Positions 54,225 to 62,453 of a stretch of DNA of 64,000 nt are shown piece after piece. Positions within the stretch are counted from its first letter, which is position 1. Each line of letters begins with the position of its first letter. Both the position numbers and the translations under genes were made by a program. The notes below the pieces were generated by a model. The model was not told where the DNA came from. It was given only the letters and a program-made list of their open reading frames with translations, and ran no database searches. Origin of the DNA: Rhodothermus bifroesti (GTDB taxonomy: Bacteria; Bacteroidota; Rhodothermia; Rhodothermales; Rhodothermaceae); NCBI RefSeq assembly GCF_017908595.1, contig NZ_JAGKTL010000001.1:186001-250000 (forward strand), given 5' to 3'.

Positions 54225-55999
54225 ACTTCCTGACCTGAATGCAAATCCCGAACCCGAACAACTACCTCTACCGACCGCATATCTTTCCAGGTCTGTAAAT
54301 CCAAAACAATATACTCTCGTGCCTTGCGGCTTGTCCCTTCATAAACGGTCCGTGAACCTATCTGTACGAGTTCACCTCGCCGCAACAGCCCACCTTCTGC
54401 CCGACGCCGCACTTCATAGGCAACCTCATAGCGCGTACGCTCCCCTGCTCCAAGCCGTAAATGATATACCTCAAAATACAGCGCTAGCGGCACCTCTGGG
54501 CTTAGCTGCACAAATGGATAGGGCCGCCCAGGCAACGTGTCGCTTGCTGCAGCATCATACCAGAGGGGAAGCAAATCGCTCATCTCCAAAAGCTCCGGAT
54601 CGGCCTTAAGTGCCCTTAGCGAATCCAAGCGGATTGCAAAAAGCTTTACCAGAATAGCTTGTTCAGGCGAAAAACGATGGGGCAACGTCGCGTATTGATC
54701 CACTTCAAAGGCCAGATGATATAGATCACGCGGGCTTTCTACCACGTAGCGCTGAGGTGCCAGCCAGCCCTGCAGCTGCTCAAGGGCTGCAGCAGTTAAA
54801 CGATAATAAAACTTGGCCGGAGCAGTGATGCGGTAATCGGCATCATACTGCAAAAGCGAACTTTCCAACACATAGGCCGCTTGCGCAGGATCGACGCCCT
54901 GCCGCTCTAGTCGCCGCTGCTGCGCTTTTGACAAACGAAATGTCGCCACTGGACCAGACCAGTAAACCTCGGTGCGCGTTACTCCATCGGGATTGAGAAA
55001 ACGGGCTATGCGAAGCTGAATCGCTAAGGTATCGACTTCCTCGAGCACGTTCGAATAAAAAGGCGGGCGCAATGCTTGCTGGCGCTCACGTACCGTAAGG
55101 TCTTGCTGCTGGACTTTAGAAAGTATGCCCTGAGCAAAAGCAACGGCCGAGGGCAATTCAGGCCGTGGAATGCGACTTTCTACGGCAGTAATATAGGTGG
55201 CGAGTTCGTCATAGAGCATCCCATAGTCAATGTGATAGATCGAAAGCTGTCGGTAAATCTCTTCTAGCGTGCGCAGCAGGGCCATAACGCGCCGCGGACT
55301 TTGGTAGAGGCCGCGCGGAATGAGCTCCTCAGAAGTCCCGATGCGATAACCCTCAGCCCCCTTCCGGACAAAAAGGAAATGCAGGTCTTTATGAAGGTGA
55401 GCATAAACCCAGAATTCGTTTTCTGGGAATCCGCTTAGGCTTAGTGTAGGCTCCCGATCCAAAACCTGCTGTCGGTAGCGGGCATGGTCTAAACGAACGG
55501 ACGTTTTTCGGCTAGGAGGGCCGTAGCAAACGTACACAAGCCCCCGATCATCCAATTTACCCCCTACGCTGTAGTGACGTATCGCATAAGCCCAACGCTC
55601 CAGATGCTCTTCCAAACGCTCATTTCGTGGCGTAGCCGGCCGCGGATCTTGCCATTGCCACCAACGCTGCAAAGCAGCGCCAGAAAGACTACGCCGCGCA
55701 TCTGGATAAATGGCCTCTAGGGCTTGCACATGTGGGGCAAGAATACGCGCTTCCGCCTCCGTGAGCGAATCGTCCAGCAGTGTCAGCATGCGTAGGTAGC
55801 GCTGCGCAGCCTCCGGATACTGCAGCCGGTCCTGACGCGTAAAGACATCACGAATGTACCGATCGGCAGCTTCCAGCCAAGCCAGCCGTTCTTCGCGTGT
55901 TGGACCCTCGGCTACCGCCAGTTCTTTCTGGGGCTCTTGCGCCTGTGCTCTAGGCAGCAAGCTAATCCAAAGCATGCCCCAGCTTATCCAGCGCACCAT
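54191..55999 (-). CDS. GWxTD-domain exported protein
   Basis: This 602-residue protein starts at ATG 55999 (AAGG 4 nt upstream) with a signal peptide (ISWGMLWISLLPRAQAQ). The first third is helical. A GWxTD-type core spans about 100-200: LQRWWQWQDPRPATPRNERL, HLERWAYAIRHYSVGGKLDDRGLVYVCYGPP, where GGKLDD stands for the usual GWxTD, so the name-giving motif is degenerate. The rest is beta-rich and includes a C-terminal Ig-like strand region. GWxTD proteins are of unknown function. The gene is followed by MGMT with overlap and preceded by the SusCD terminator. Confidence 0.8.
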   Translation of the reverse strand: MVRWISWGMLWISLLPRAQAQEPQKELAVAEGPTREERLAWLEAADRYIRDVFTRQDRLQYPEAAQRYLRMLTLLDDSLTEAEARILAPHVQALEAIYPDARRSLSGAALQRWWQWQDPRPATPRNERLEEHLERWAYAIRHYSVGGKLDDRGLVYVCYGPPSRKTSVRLDHARYRQQVLDREPTLSLSGFPENEFWVYAHLHKDLHFLFVRKGAEGYRIGTSEELIPRGLYQSPRRVMALLRTLEEIYRQLSIYHIDYGMLYDELATYITAVESRIPRPELPSAVAFAQGILSKVQQQDLTVRERQQALRPPFYSNVLEEVDTLAIQLRIARFLNPDGVTRTEVYWSGPVATFRLSKAQQRRLERQGVDPAQAAYVLESSLLQYDADYRITAPAKFYYRLTAAALEQLQGWLAPQRYVVESPRDLYHLAFEVDQYATLPHRFSPEQAILVKLFAIRLDSLRALKADPELLEMSDLLPLWYDAAASDTLPGRPYPFVQLSPEVPLALYFEVYHLRLGAGERTRYEVAYEVRRRAEGGLLRRGELVQIGSRTVYEGTSRKAREYIVLDLQTWKDMRSVEVVVRVRDLHSGQEVWRAINFELIS

Positions 56000-56038
56000 A
56001 ATACCTTCGGAAGCCTTTGCGTTCATAAGGCATACGCC

Positions 56039-56084
56039 AAAACAGAAGCGGGGAGCCCGACCTGGACTCCCCGCTTCTGTTTTT
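56039..56084 (-). terminator. Strong terminator after susD-like gene (17-bp stem)
   Basis: AAAACAGAAGCGGGGAG (56039-56055) and CTCCCCGCTTCTGTTTT (56067-56083) form a perfect 17-bp stem with an 11-nt loop. Because the stem ends in A4/T4 it can terminate in either direction. It lies 15 bp after the SusD-like stop and 39 bp before the GWxTD start, so it separates the two transcription units. Confidence 0.93.
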
Positions 56085-56098
56085 GTTGCCGCGTTCTT

Positions 56099-57322
56099 TT
56101 ATCCGCCTAAGTTGGGATTGCTTAAGCGCTCACGCTCCGTGATCTCTAGGTATTTCCAAGTGCCCGCCGGCAAATGCCACCGGTTAAAACGCCGCTGGTC
56201 CATGAGCCGCTGACCTTGCACAAACAGCTCTTTGTCACGCTCTACATAAATAACGTCGAGGTCTACAGCACTCAAGGGGCTCAGGTTGCGGGAAGCCCGC
56301 ACCTCGTTGACCAGCGTAAGGGCCCTCGTAGCATCGTTATCCAGACGCAGGGCCAACTCAGCCAGCATCAGGTGGTTTTCCTGCCACGTGATGATCGGTA
56401 AGCTCGATTCCCGGTCCGGATACTTGGCTTGGCGGTAGAAAACAGTGCCTGCAGCTGATGGAGCCCGTTCAATAGGAATACGGGAGGCCTCCGCAGGATC
56501 TGCTGCCAAATAGGCCTGGAAACGGTCGGCCACCACAATCTGCGTTCGCCCACGCCCACCTCCAAAATACCAGGGGTTATTGTCCTGCGTAGAGTAGCGC
56601 GCTACAAACGGGGCATCCCCAGGCCGCATTCCTCGCTGCGCTGCGTCACGGGCTTGGGCATACTTACCGTTGTACAAATGCGCACGGGCAATCAGGGAGT
56701 AAAGCGTCCGCTGCTGCACCTCATTAGCGTATTGCAACGCCTCGGTCCAGAGCGCTACAGCCCGGTCATACAGCTGGGCACTGGGGACAAAAGGTCCTCC
56801 CCCTTCATCAAATCCCCCTCCCTGGTCTGGGCCCAGGCCATAGTAGGAAGCCCAGGTGAAGCGCACTAGGCCACCGTACAGGTAGGCATTGTAGAGCGCT
56901 TGTTGCCGCAGCGACTCGTCCTGGAACGTCCCAATCCGATTTACCCGTTCGATCAGGTCCTTAGAGATATAGTAAGCCCGCCCCAGCGGCAGCATTGCTG
57001 CTGTGGTCGAGTTGTTATCCCGCAAGGGGTTGCCCTGATCGATATTGGCATAGGTAGGGAACGTGGCATTCTGCACGCGGGTGTCAAAAAAGCACTGATC
57101 CGAGAGCAGATCCCCTAGCATGGCCGACTGCCCATACCCCTGCCCAAACTGCTGCTGCAAGCCAATGATTTCGTAGGGAATCTGGCTTTCGTCCAAGAAT
57201 TGGTCCTGGACTTCATCGATAGGGGGCTCAATGTCTTGCACAAAGTTGCTGCACCCCCCTGTAAAGCTCAGTCCTACGGCCACCAGAATCCAGGCGGCTA
57301 TGGGAGCAATATATCGTTTCAT
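56099..57322 (-). CDS. SusD/RagB-family outer-membrane lipoprotein
   Basis: This 407-residue surface lipoprotein starts at ATG 57322, which gives a lipoprotein signal (VAVGLSFTGGC, Cys near 24). The SusD helical core is visible (LGRAYYISKDLIERVN, LYNAYLYGGLVRFTWASYYGL, AVALWTEALQYANEV, YSLIARAHLYNGKYAQARDAA, IITWQENHLMLAELALR, LTLVNEVRASRNLSPL), ending with the typical IYVERDKELFVQGQRLMDQRRFNRW. It is shorter than most glycan SusD proteins (about 500 aa), so a non-glycan ligand is possible. It caps the SusC barrel encoded 28 bp upstream. Confidence 0.93.
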   Translation of the reverse strand: MKRYIAPIAAWILVAVGLSFTGGCSNFVQDIEPPIDEVQDQFLDESQIPYEIIGLQQQFGQGYGQSAMLGDLLSDQCFFDTRVQNATFPTYANIDQGNPLRDNNSTTAAMLPLGRAYYISKDLIERVNRIGTFQDESLRQQALYNAYLYGGLVRFTWASYYGLGPDQGGGFDEGGGPFVPSAQLYDRAVALWTEALQYANEVQQRTLYSLIARAHLYNGKYAQARDAAQRGMRPGDAPFVARYSTQDNNPWYFGGGRGRTQIVVADRFQAYLAADPAEASRIPIERAPSAAGTVFYRQAKYPDRESSLPIITWQENHLMLAELALRLDNDATRALTLVNEVRASRNLSPLSAVDLDVIYVERDKELFVQGQRLMDQRRFNRWHLPAGTWKYLEITERERLSNPNLGG

Positions 57323-57350
57323 GGTTGTTTGCCTGTAGGTTGGTGGTCGT

Positions 57351-60338
57351 TTATAACCCAATGCGTACCCCTAAGGTATAGACACGCGGTCCAGGCAACG
57401 TCAGGAAGTCCTGACCGTTGGTGGTGGTAATCCCACCATTAAAGTTGACCTCAGGATCAGGATTGCGATACTTGGTCGCAATCAGCAGATTGCGTCCTGC
57501 GGCGGTTATCACAAAAGACCGCAGCCCCGGGAAGCGCGTCAGGCGACGCAACCACGAGGTAGCATCCAGGCTGATGGCCACCTCGTCGAGCTTCCAGAAA
57601 TCTCCAGGCTCGATGTAGTTTTCCACCTCGTTGTTGGTCCCCAGCAGGCGTACGTACCGTTCAGCCGCTTGCTGGTATTCAGGCGTTCCGGGTGTCAGCG
57701 GTGTAATAGGCTCCCAGAGCTCCCGCGGGACATTTTGGCCAATCGATAAGCCCAGCTTGCGGCGCAGCTCTAGGTATTCCCGGTGGTTCATGAAGTCGCC
57801 CGTGCGCGAGGTAAACGCCAGCGTATAGTTGAGCACCTTATGCCCAAGCGCATAGCGGGAGTTGGCCGTCAGTGTAAGCACCCGGAACAGGCGCAAGTTC
57901 ATTCCAATGGCACCCGTATACCGTGGAATGGGAGTTCCATGATCGAAGCGTTCCCCGTTGTTCTCCAACTCTACCCCAGCGAAACGGCCTTGATTATCAT
58001 AGCGGGGGCCTTTGATTTTCGGCACGTAGAACGTATTGCGCCGCAGTCCTTCGTCGATCACCGTGAAGCTAAAGGCATCGAAGATGGGCGACGAGCCGCC
58101 TAGGCTTCTTACTTTGTTGTCCTGCCAGGTAAAGGTAGCATTCAGGGAAAGCTGCACATTGCGTGTGCGAATGGGGTTAGCATAGGCTGCTGTTTCTAGT
58201 CCCCATCCATCGATGCGGCCTACGTTCCGGGGAATACCTCCTGAGTTCACGCCTGTGCCCCCAGAAGGTGGCAGCAGGAAGGTCACAATCGAATTTGAGG
58301 TGTATTGGCGATAATAGGTTAGCTCCACGCCATGCCCACCCCGGAACTCAAAGTCAAGGCCCAATTCAATCTCACGTGTGCGCTCTGGCTTGATGGCCGT
58401 GTTGCCAAAGCGGCTTACGACCAGCCCCACGCCATACCCCGACGGGGGTGTAGGCGCCCACAAAAGCGGCTGACCGTCCAGAAGGCCAGGCAGCGCGCCC
58501 GATTCTCCATAAGCAATACGGGCCTTGAAGAGGTTAAACTGGTTAAAAAAGCCGGGCAGGAAGCCTAACTGATCAAGGCGTGCCGACAGGTCTGCCCGGG
58601 GATAGAAGATATCGCCCGCATCACGACCATAGGCACTTGCAAAGTCCCAGCGAAAACCACCCGACAGGAAGAGCTTGTCTTGCCAGTTGAACTCCTGCTG
58701 CAGGAAAACGCCAGCCTCGCGCGCGTTGGTAAAGCCTTCGTTGGCGTTGATAAAATCAAGCCCCGAGCCAATGTTTTTCACCAGCTCCGAGCCAAAGTTT
58801 TGCTTCGTCACCCAGAACGTACGCTGCGTCACAATGAACGCTTGCGTACCCGTAATGGTGGTCGCGCGAATTTGGTTCGGCAAGGTATAGCTATAACGCA
58901 CGCTGAGGTCGTAGTTAAACTGGTTACGGCTCAGCTGGTAGATGTTACGCTCGCCGCGAACCCGTCCGCTATACCTGTAGATAGGCGGATAGGTGGCATC
59001 GTTGCGCGTGTCGAGCCCATCGTAGCCCATCACGCCACGCAGCTCTAGTTGGGCAATCGGAGACCAGATCATTTCGATGGAGCCCACAAAGCGGTTTTCG
59101 CGGAATTTGTTTTCGATTGCCCGAACAGCAGCGCTATCGGTGAAATACCATGTGATCGGCGTTAGCAGCGTGTTGCCCAAATAGCCGAAAATGTTGTTGT
59201 CATTTTGGGGGCGATCGTTTTCGGTCAGCGAGAAAGCCGAGCTTACCCGCACCGTGACCCTATCCGAAGGATAGGCATCGAAGTTGGCCCGAAAGGCCCG
59301 CCGATTCAATGCATTGCTGGGCAAGTGTCCTTCTTCCCGACGGAGGTCCAGCGAAGTGTAGTAGCGCGTCCAGCCCGCTGTGCCCTGGATGGATAGAGCG
59401 TGATCCTGGATGGGCCCGCGCCGGAACAGCGCATTGGCCGCATCAGCAGTTATGTAGATGTCAGGATCGTATTTGCGGGCCTGCGTATTGTAGCCAAACG
59501 TCGAACGGTAGTCTACCTGCAACGCGTTAGCAAGCCGGCGAGCCCGCTTCGTTGTAATGAGGATGACGCCGTTTTGGCCACTGGTACCGTAGAGCGCACC
59601 GCCTGCTGGACCCTTGATGACCTCGATCGACTCGATATCTTCAGGATTCAAGCCAGCTAAGGTAGAATATTGCTGGCCACCAACGCCAAAGCCACCGATT
59701 TCGATATTGGTGACGCGTACCCCATCGATGTAAACCACAGGCTGGCCGGTACCGTAGAGCCCACCACCCGAACGCATGAAAAACCGAAAGCCACCGCCCA
59801 GGTTACCCGAAGGGTTCACAATCTGCAGTCCAGCCACTTTACCACTAATGAGTTGTGAGACCGAGCTGTACTGTCCCACCACCTCTAGATCGGCCGTGTT
59901 AATCCGCGAGACGGCCAGCGGCGCAATAGCTTTGGCTGTACGAGAAGCGACGCCCGTAACCACAATTTCTTCTAAGCCCCGGACGTCAGGCTCCAGCAAA
60001 AAGTTCAGCGTTACTGTAGCGCCTGCGGCAACACTGACTTGCTGCTGCGCTGAGCGGTACCCTACATAGGAAACCGATACGGTATAGGTCCCTGCGGGTA
60101 CGTTTGCGATCTCATAGCGCCCCTCAATATCCGTAGCTGCACCCAGTGTGGTCCCCTGCACCACAATGTTGGCTCCCGGTAACCCTTCACGGGTATCCCG
60201 GTCTATCACCTGACCCCGAATGACACCCTGCTGCGCATAGGCTACCCACACTGGCGATAAAACGAAGAGCATCCCCAAAAAGAGACCTCTTCCCAGAATG
60301 TGCTGCAGCACATTCCTTGGCCTGGTCCGATCGTCCAT
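57351..60338 (-). CDS. SusC/RagA-family TonB-linked outer-membrane transporter
   Basis: This 995-residue transporter starts at ATG 60338, supported by AGGAGG 7 nt upstream; the longer frame to 60377 lacks such support. A signal peptide (LFVLSPVWVAYAQ) leads to a CarboxypepD_reg-like domain (GVIRGQVIDRDTREGLPGA). The SusC plug signature follows: VSQLISGKVAGLQIVNPSG, GQPVVYIDGVRVTN, IESIEVIKGPAGGALYGTSG. The beta-barrel reaches to the terminal LGVRIGL. With the SusD-like gene it forms a lidded import pair. No degradative enzyme lies in the operon, so substrate is unknown. Confidence 0.95.
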   Translation of the reverse strand: MDDRTRPRNVLQHILGRGLFLGMLFVLSPVWVAYAQQGVIRGQVIDRDTREGLPGANIVVQGTTLGAATDIEGRYEIANVPAGTYTVSVSYVGYRSAQQQVSVAAGATVTLNFLLEPDVRGLEEIVVTGVASRTAKAIAPLAVSRINTADLEVVGQYSSVSQLISGKVAGLQIVNPSGNLGGGFRFFMRSGGGLYGTGQPVVYIDGVRVTNIEIGGFGVGGQQYSTLAGLNPEDIESIEVIKGPAGGALYGTSGQNGVILITTKRARRLANALQVDYRSTFGYNTQARKYDPDIYITADAANALFRRGPIQDHALSIQGTAGWTRYYTSLDLRREEGHLPSNALNRRAFRANFDAYPSDRVTVRVSSAFSLTENDRPQNDNNIFGYLGNTLLTPITWYFTDSAAVRAIENKFRENRFVGSIEMIWSPIAQLELRGVMGYDGLDTRNDATYPPIYRYSGRVRGERNIYQLSRNQFNYDLSVRYSYTLPNQIRATTITGTQAFIVTQRTFWVTKQNFGSELVKNIGSGLDFINANEGFTNAREAGVFLQQEFNWQDKLFLSGGFRWDFASAYGRDAGDIFYPRADLSARLDQLGFLPGFFNQFNLFKARIAYGESGALPGLLDGQPLLWAPTPPSGYGVGLVVSRFGNTAIKPERTREIELGLDFEFRGGHGVELTYYRQYTSNSIVTFLLPPSGGTGVNSGGIPRNVGRIDGWGLETAAYANPIRTRNVQLSLNATFTWQDNKVRSLGGSSPIFDAFSFTVIDEGLRRNTFYVPKIKGPRYDNQGRFAGVELENNGERFDHGTPIPRYTGAIGMNLRLFRVLTLTANSRYALGHKVLNYTLAFTSRTGDFMNHREYLELRRKLGLSIGQNVPRELWEPITPLTPGTPEYQQAAERYVRLLGTNNEVENYIEPGDFWKLDEVAISLDATSWLRRLTRFPGLRSFVITAAGRNLLIATKYRNPDPEVNFNGGITTTNGQDFLTLPGPRVYTLGVRIGL

Positions 60339-60632
60339 AGATAAACCTCCTCGGCTGGTTTTGGGAATCTTCCGCAAGGTATACCCCGGATGTCCTCCTC
60401 ATCCGGTACACTGTCCCCACTGGTGGATACTTAAAGATTTTCCCTGCAACCCTACCGCTCCAAGCGAAACCGGCCCAACGGTATAAAACCTATGCTCACC
60501 GGTTTTAAAAAAGAGATAGATCGCAAATCCAAAAGCGCTTCCGAGTTAAAATTAAATTTTGTTCTAACAGGCTGTCAAGCCAGACGAATCTAAATTCGTC
60601 GCAGCGTGGTATAGAAAAAACTTTTTTATCCT
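60339..60632. other. 294-bp divergent region between susC-like gene and murB
   Basis: No ORF or confident promoter was found. GACGAAT (60583-60589) pairs with ATTCGTC (60594-60600) around a 4-nt loop, 33 bp before murB. Further left AAACCGG and CCGGTTT flank about 27 nt. A TAGGTTTT box on the minus strand lacks a matching upstream box. Confidence 0.4.
60346..60351 (-). promoter_or_regulatory. Ribosome-binding site fixing the susC-like start
   Basis: AGGAGG on the minus strand is 7 nt before ATG 60338. It selects this start over the longer frame to 60377. Confidence 0.7.
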
Positions 60633-61649
60633 TTGCATGACGCCGTGTGGTTGGTTTCCGAAGTATTGTGCTATCTGCAAAAACGCCTTGATGCTCGGCG
60701 GCTTCGGCTAAACGTGCCCTTGGCCCCGTATACCACTTTTAAAATCGGTGGGCCAGCGGACCTATTTTTCGAAGCCTACAGGCGTGATGAGCTTGCTACA
60801 GCGGTTTTGGCTGCGCGTGAACTAGGCATCCCTTATTTTGTACTTGGCCTAGGTGCCAACATCTTGGTCGGTGACCGGGGTTTTCGAGGTCTGGTCATCC
60901 GCAATGCCGCCCGGGCTTACCGGTTGCTAGATGGCCACCGTCTTTGGGCCGAAAGTGGCGCCATCGTCTACCCCGACCTCATCGAAGTAGCCGTCAATGC
61001 TGGCCTTTCCGGACTGGAACACTACGTAGGCATTCCTTCCACTGTGGGAGGTGCGCTGTGGCAAAACCTGCACTTTCTCTCGCCGCCGCCTGAGCGGGCA
61101 CGCACGATGTTTATTGCCGAGGTGCTGGCCGAGGCTGAAGTGCTGACGGCGGAAAACATGCGCCAGACGGTCGGGCCAGAGTACTTCTGCTTTGGCTACG
61201 ACTATTCGATCCTCCATGAACGCGACGACATCGTGCTGGCCGCAACGTTTCAACTTGCTCCTGGTGACCCAGCCCGCATGCGGGAAATCATGGAGGCGAA
61301 CCTGGCTTGGCGGCGAGAACGTCACCCTCCACTGGAAACTGAACCCAGTGCCGGCTCGATCTTCAAAAAAATCGATGGCATTGGTGCCGGACGCCTTATC
61401 GACCAGTGTGGCCTCAAGGGCACGCGCATTGGTGATGCTGAAGTCTCGCCAAAACATGCAAACATCATCGTTAACCGCGGCCGTGCTACCGCGACGCAGG
61501 TGCGTGCGCTCATCGCTTATGTGCAACACGTGGTCGAAACCCGCACCGGCTACCGGCTAGAACCAGAAATCCGTTTTGTGGGCGAGTTTGACCCCTTGCC
61601 CGACGTAGAAGCCTTGGCGCAATGGGTACACGCAAAAGCATCAACGTGA
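60633..61649 (+). CDS. murB: UDP-N-acetylenolpyruvoylglucosamine reductase
   Basis: MurB (about 338 aa) is the FAD enzyme that reduces UDP-GlcNAc-enolpyruvate to UDP-MurNAc. FAD-binding segments: PLAPYTTFKIGGPADLFFEA, FVLGLGANILVGDRGFRGLV and GLEHYVGIPSTVGGALWQN. C-terminal active-site marks are EPSAGSIFKK (proton-donating Ser), GRLIDQCGLKGTRIGDAEVS, HANIIVN and the Glu of LEPEIRFVGEF. The frame opens with TTG at 60633; GTG at 60645 is an alternative. The stop overlaps the next gene's ATG by one base (TGATG). Confidence 0.95.
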   Translation: MHDAVWLVSEVLCYLQKRLDARRLRLNVPLAPYTTFKIGGPADLFFEAYRRDELATAVLAARELGIPYFVLGLGANILVGDRGFRGLVIRNAARAYRLLDGHRLWAESGAIVYPDLIEVAVNAGLSGLEHYVGIPSTVGGALWQNLHFLSPPPERARTMFIAEVLAEAEVLTAENMRQTVGPEYFCFGYDYSILHERDDIVLAATFQLAPGDPARMREIMEANLAWRRERHPPLETEPSAGSIFKKIDGIGAGRLIDQCGLKGTRIGDAEVSPKHANIIVNRGRATATQVRALIAYVQHVVETRTGYRLEPEIRFVGEFDPLPDVEALAQWVHAKAST

Positions 61650-62452
61650 TGGAAGCTCCTGCAGCACCGGTTGACTTGGCGTACCGTGCCTATGGAACCG
61701 AGGGTCCGGCCCTCCTGATTTTGCACGGCCTATTGGGCAGCAGTGGCAACTGGCACACGCTAGCTAGCAAAGCGTTTGCGCCGCATTTCCGCGTTTGGGC
61801 TTTAGACCTGCGGGGCCACGGCCGCTCGCCCCATGCTGAACCCATCGACTATCCCACCATGGCAGCCGATGTGCTGGCTTTCATGGACCGCCATCAGCTT
61901 GGCCGAGCGCACGTACTGGGCCACTCGATGGGCGGCAAAGTGGCGATGGAACTGGCGCTCCGTGCTCCCGATCGGGTCGATCGTCTCGTGGTCGTGGACA
62001 TCGCCCCGCGTGCTTATGAAGCGCGCCACAACCACATTCTTCAGGCCCTCAGGGACATCGATCTTGCTCAGTACAATAACCGTCAAGCTATCGACAAGGC
62101 CCTGGCGGCCTCTATTCCTGAAGACAGCATCCGCCAGTTTCTGCTCAAAAACCTGCTCTATGATGCGGCCACGCAGACCTATCGCTGGCAGGTTGACCTG
62201 CAAGGCCTGATGCGCTACTATGACCGCATCAATGCGGCCATTAACAACCAGCGGCAGTTTACCGGACCGGCACTTTTTGTGCGTGGGGAGCGCTCCGACT
62301 ACCTCACCGAATCCGATGCTACCCATATGCGCCGCCTGTTTCCCAGAGCCCAAATAGTCATCATTCCTGGGGCTGGCCACTGGGTGCATGCTGACGCTCC
62401 CGAGGCCTTTGCCCACACCGTAGTAACGTTTCTTCTCCAACCCGAAAGCTGA
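61649..62452 (+). CDS. YbfF-like alpha/beta hydrolase
   Basis: This protein (about 267 aa from ATG 61649) shows LLILHGLLGSSGNWHTLA, ALDLRGHGRSPHA, nucleophile elbow VLGHSMGGKVAMELAL, the acid in ALFVRGERSDYLTE and the catalytic His in IPGAGHWVHADAPEAF. It closely fits the YbfF/ABHD11-type esterase group, whose natural substrate is unsettled. The ATG shares a base with the murB stop, suggesting re-initiation; the in-frame ATG at 61622 is an alternative. Its stop lies 1 bp from the convergent RNB gene. Confidence 0.9.
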   Translation: MEAPAAPVDLAYRAYGTEGPALLILHGLLGSSGNWHTLASKAFAPHFRVWALDLRGHGRSPHAEPIDYPTMAADVLAFMDRHQLGRAHVLGHSMGGKVAMELALRAPDRVDRLVVVDIAPRAYEARHNHILQALRDIDLAQYNNRQAIDKALAASIPEDSIRQFLLKNLLYDAATQTYRWQVDLQGLMRYYDRINAAINNQRQFTGPALFVRGERSDYLTESDATHMRRLFPRAQIVIIPGAGHWVHADAPEAFAHTVVTFLLQPES

Positions 62453-62453
62453 T

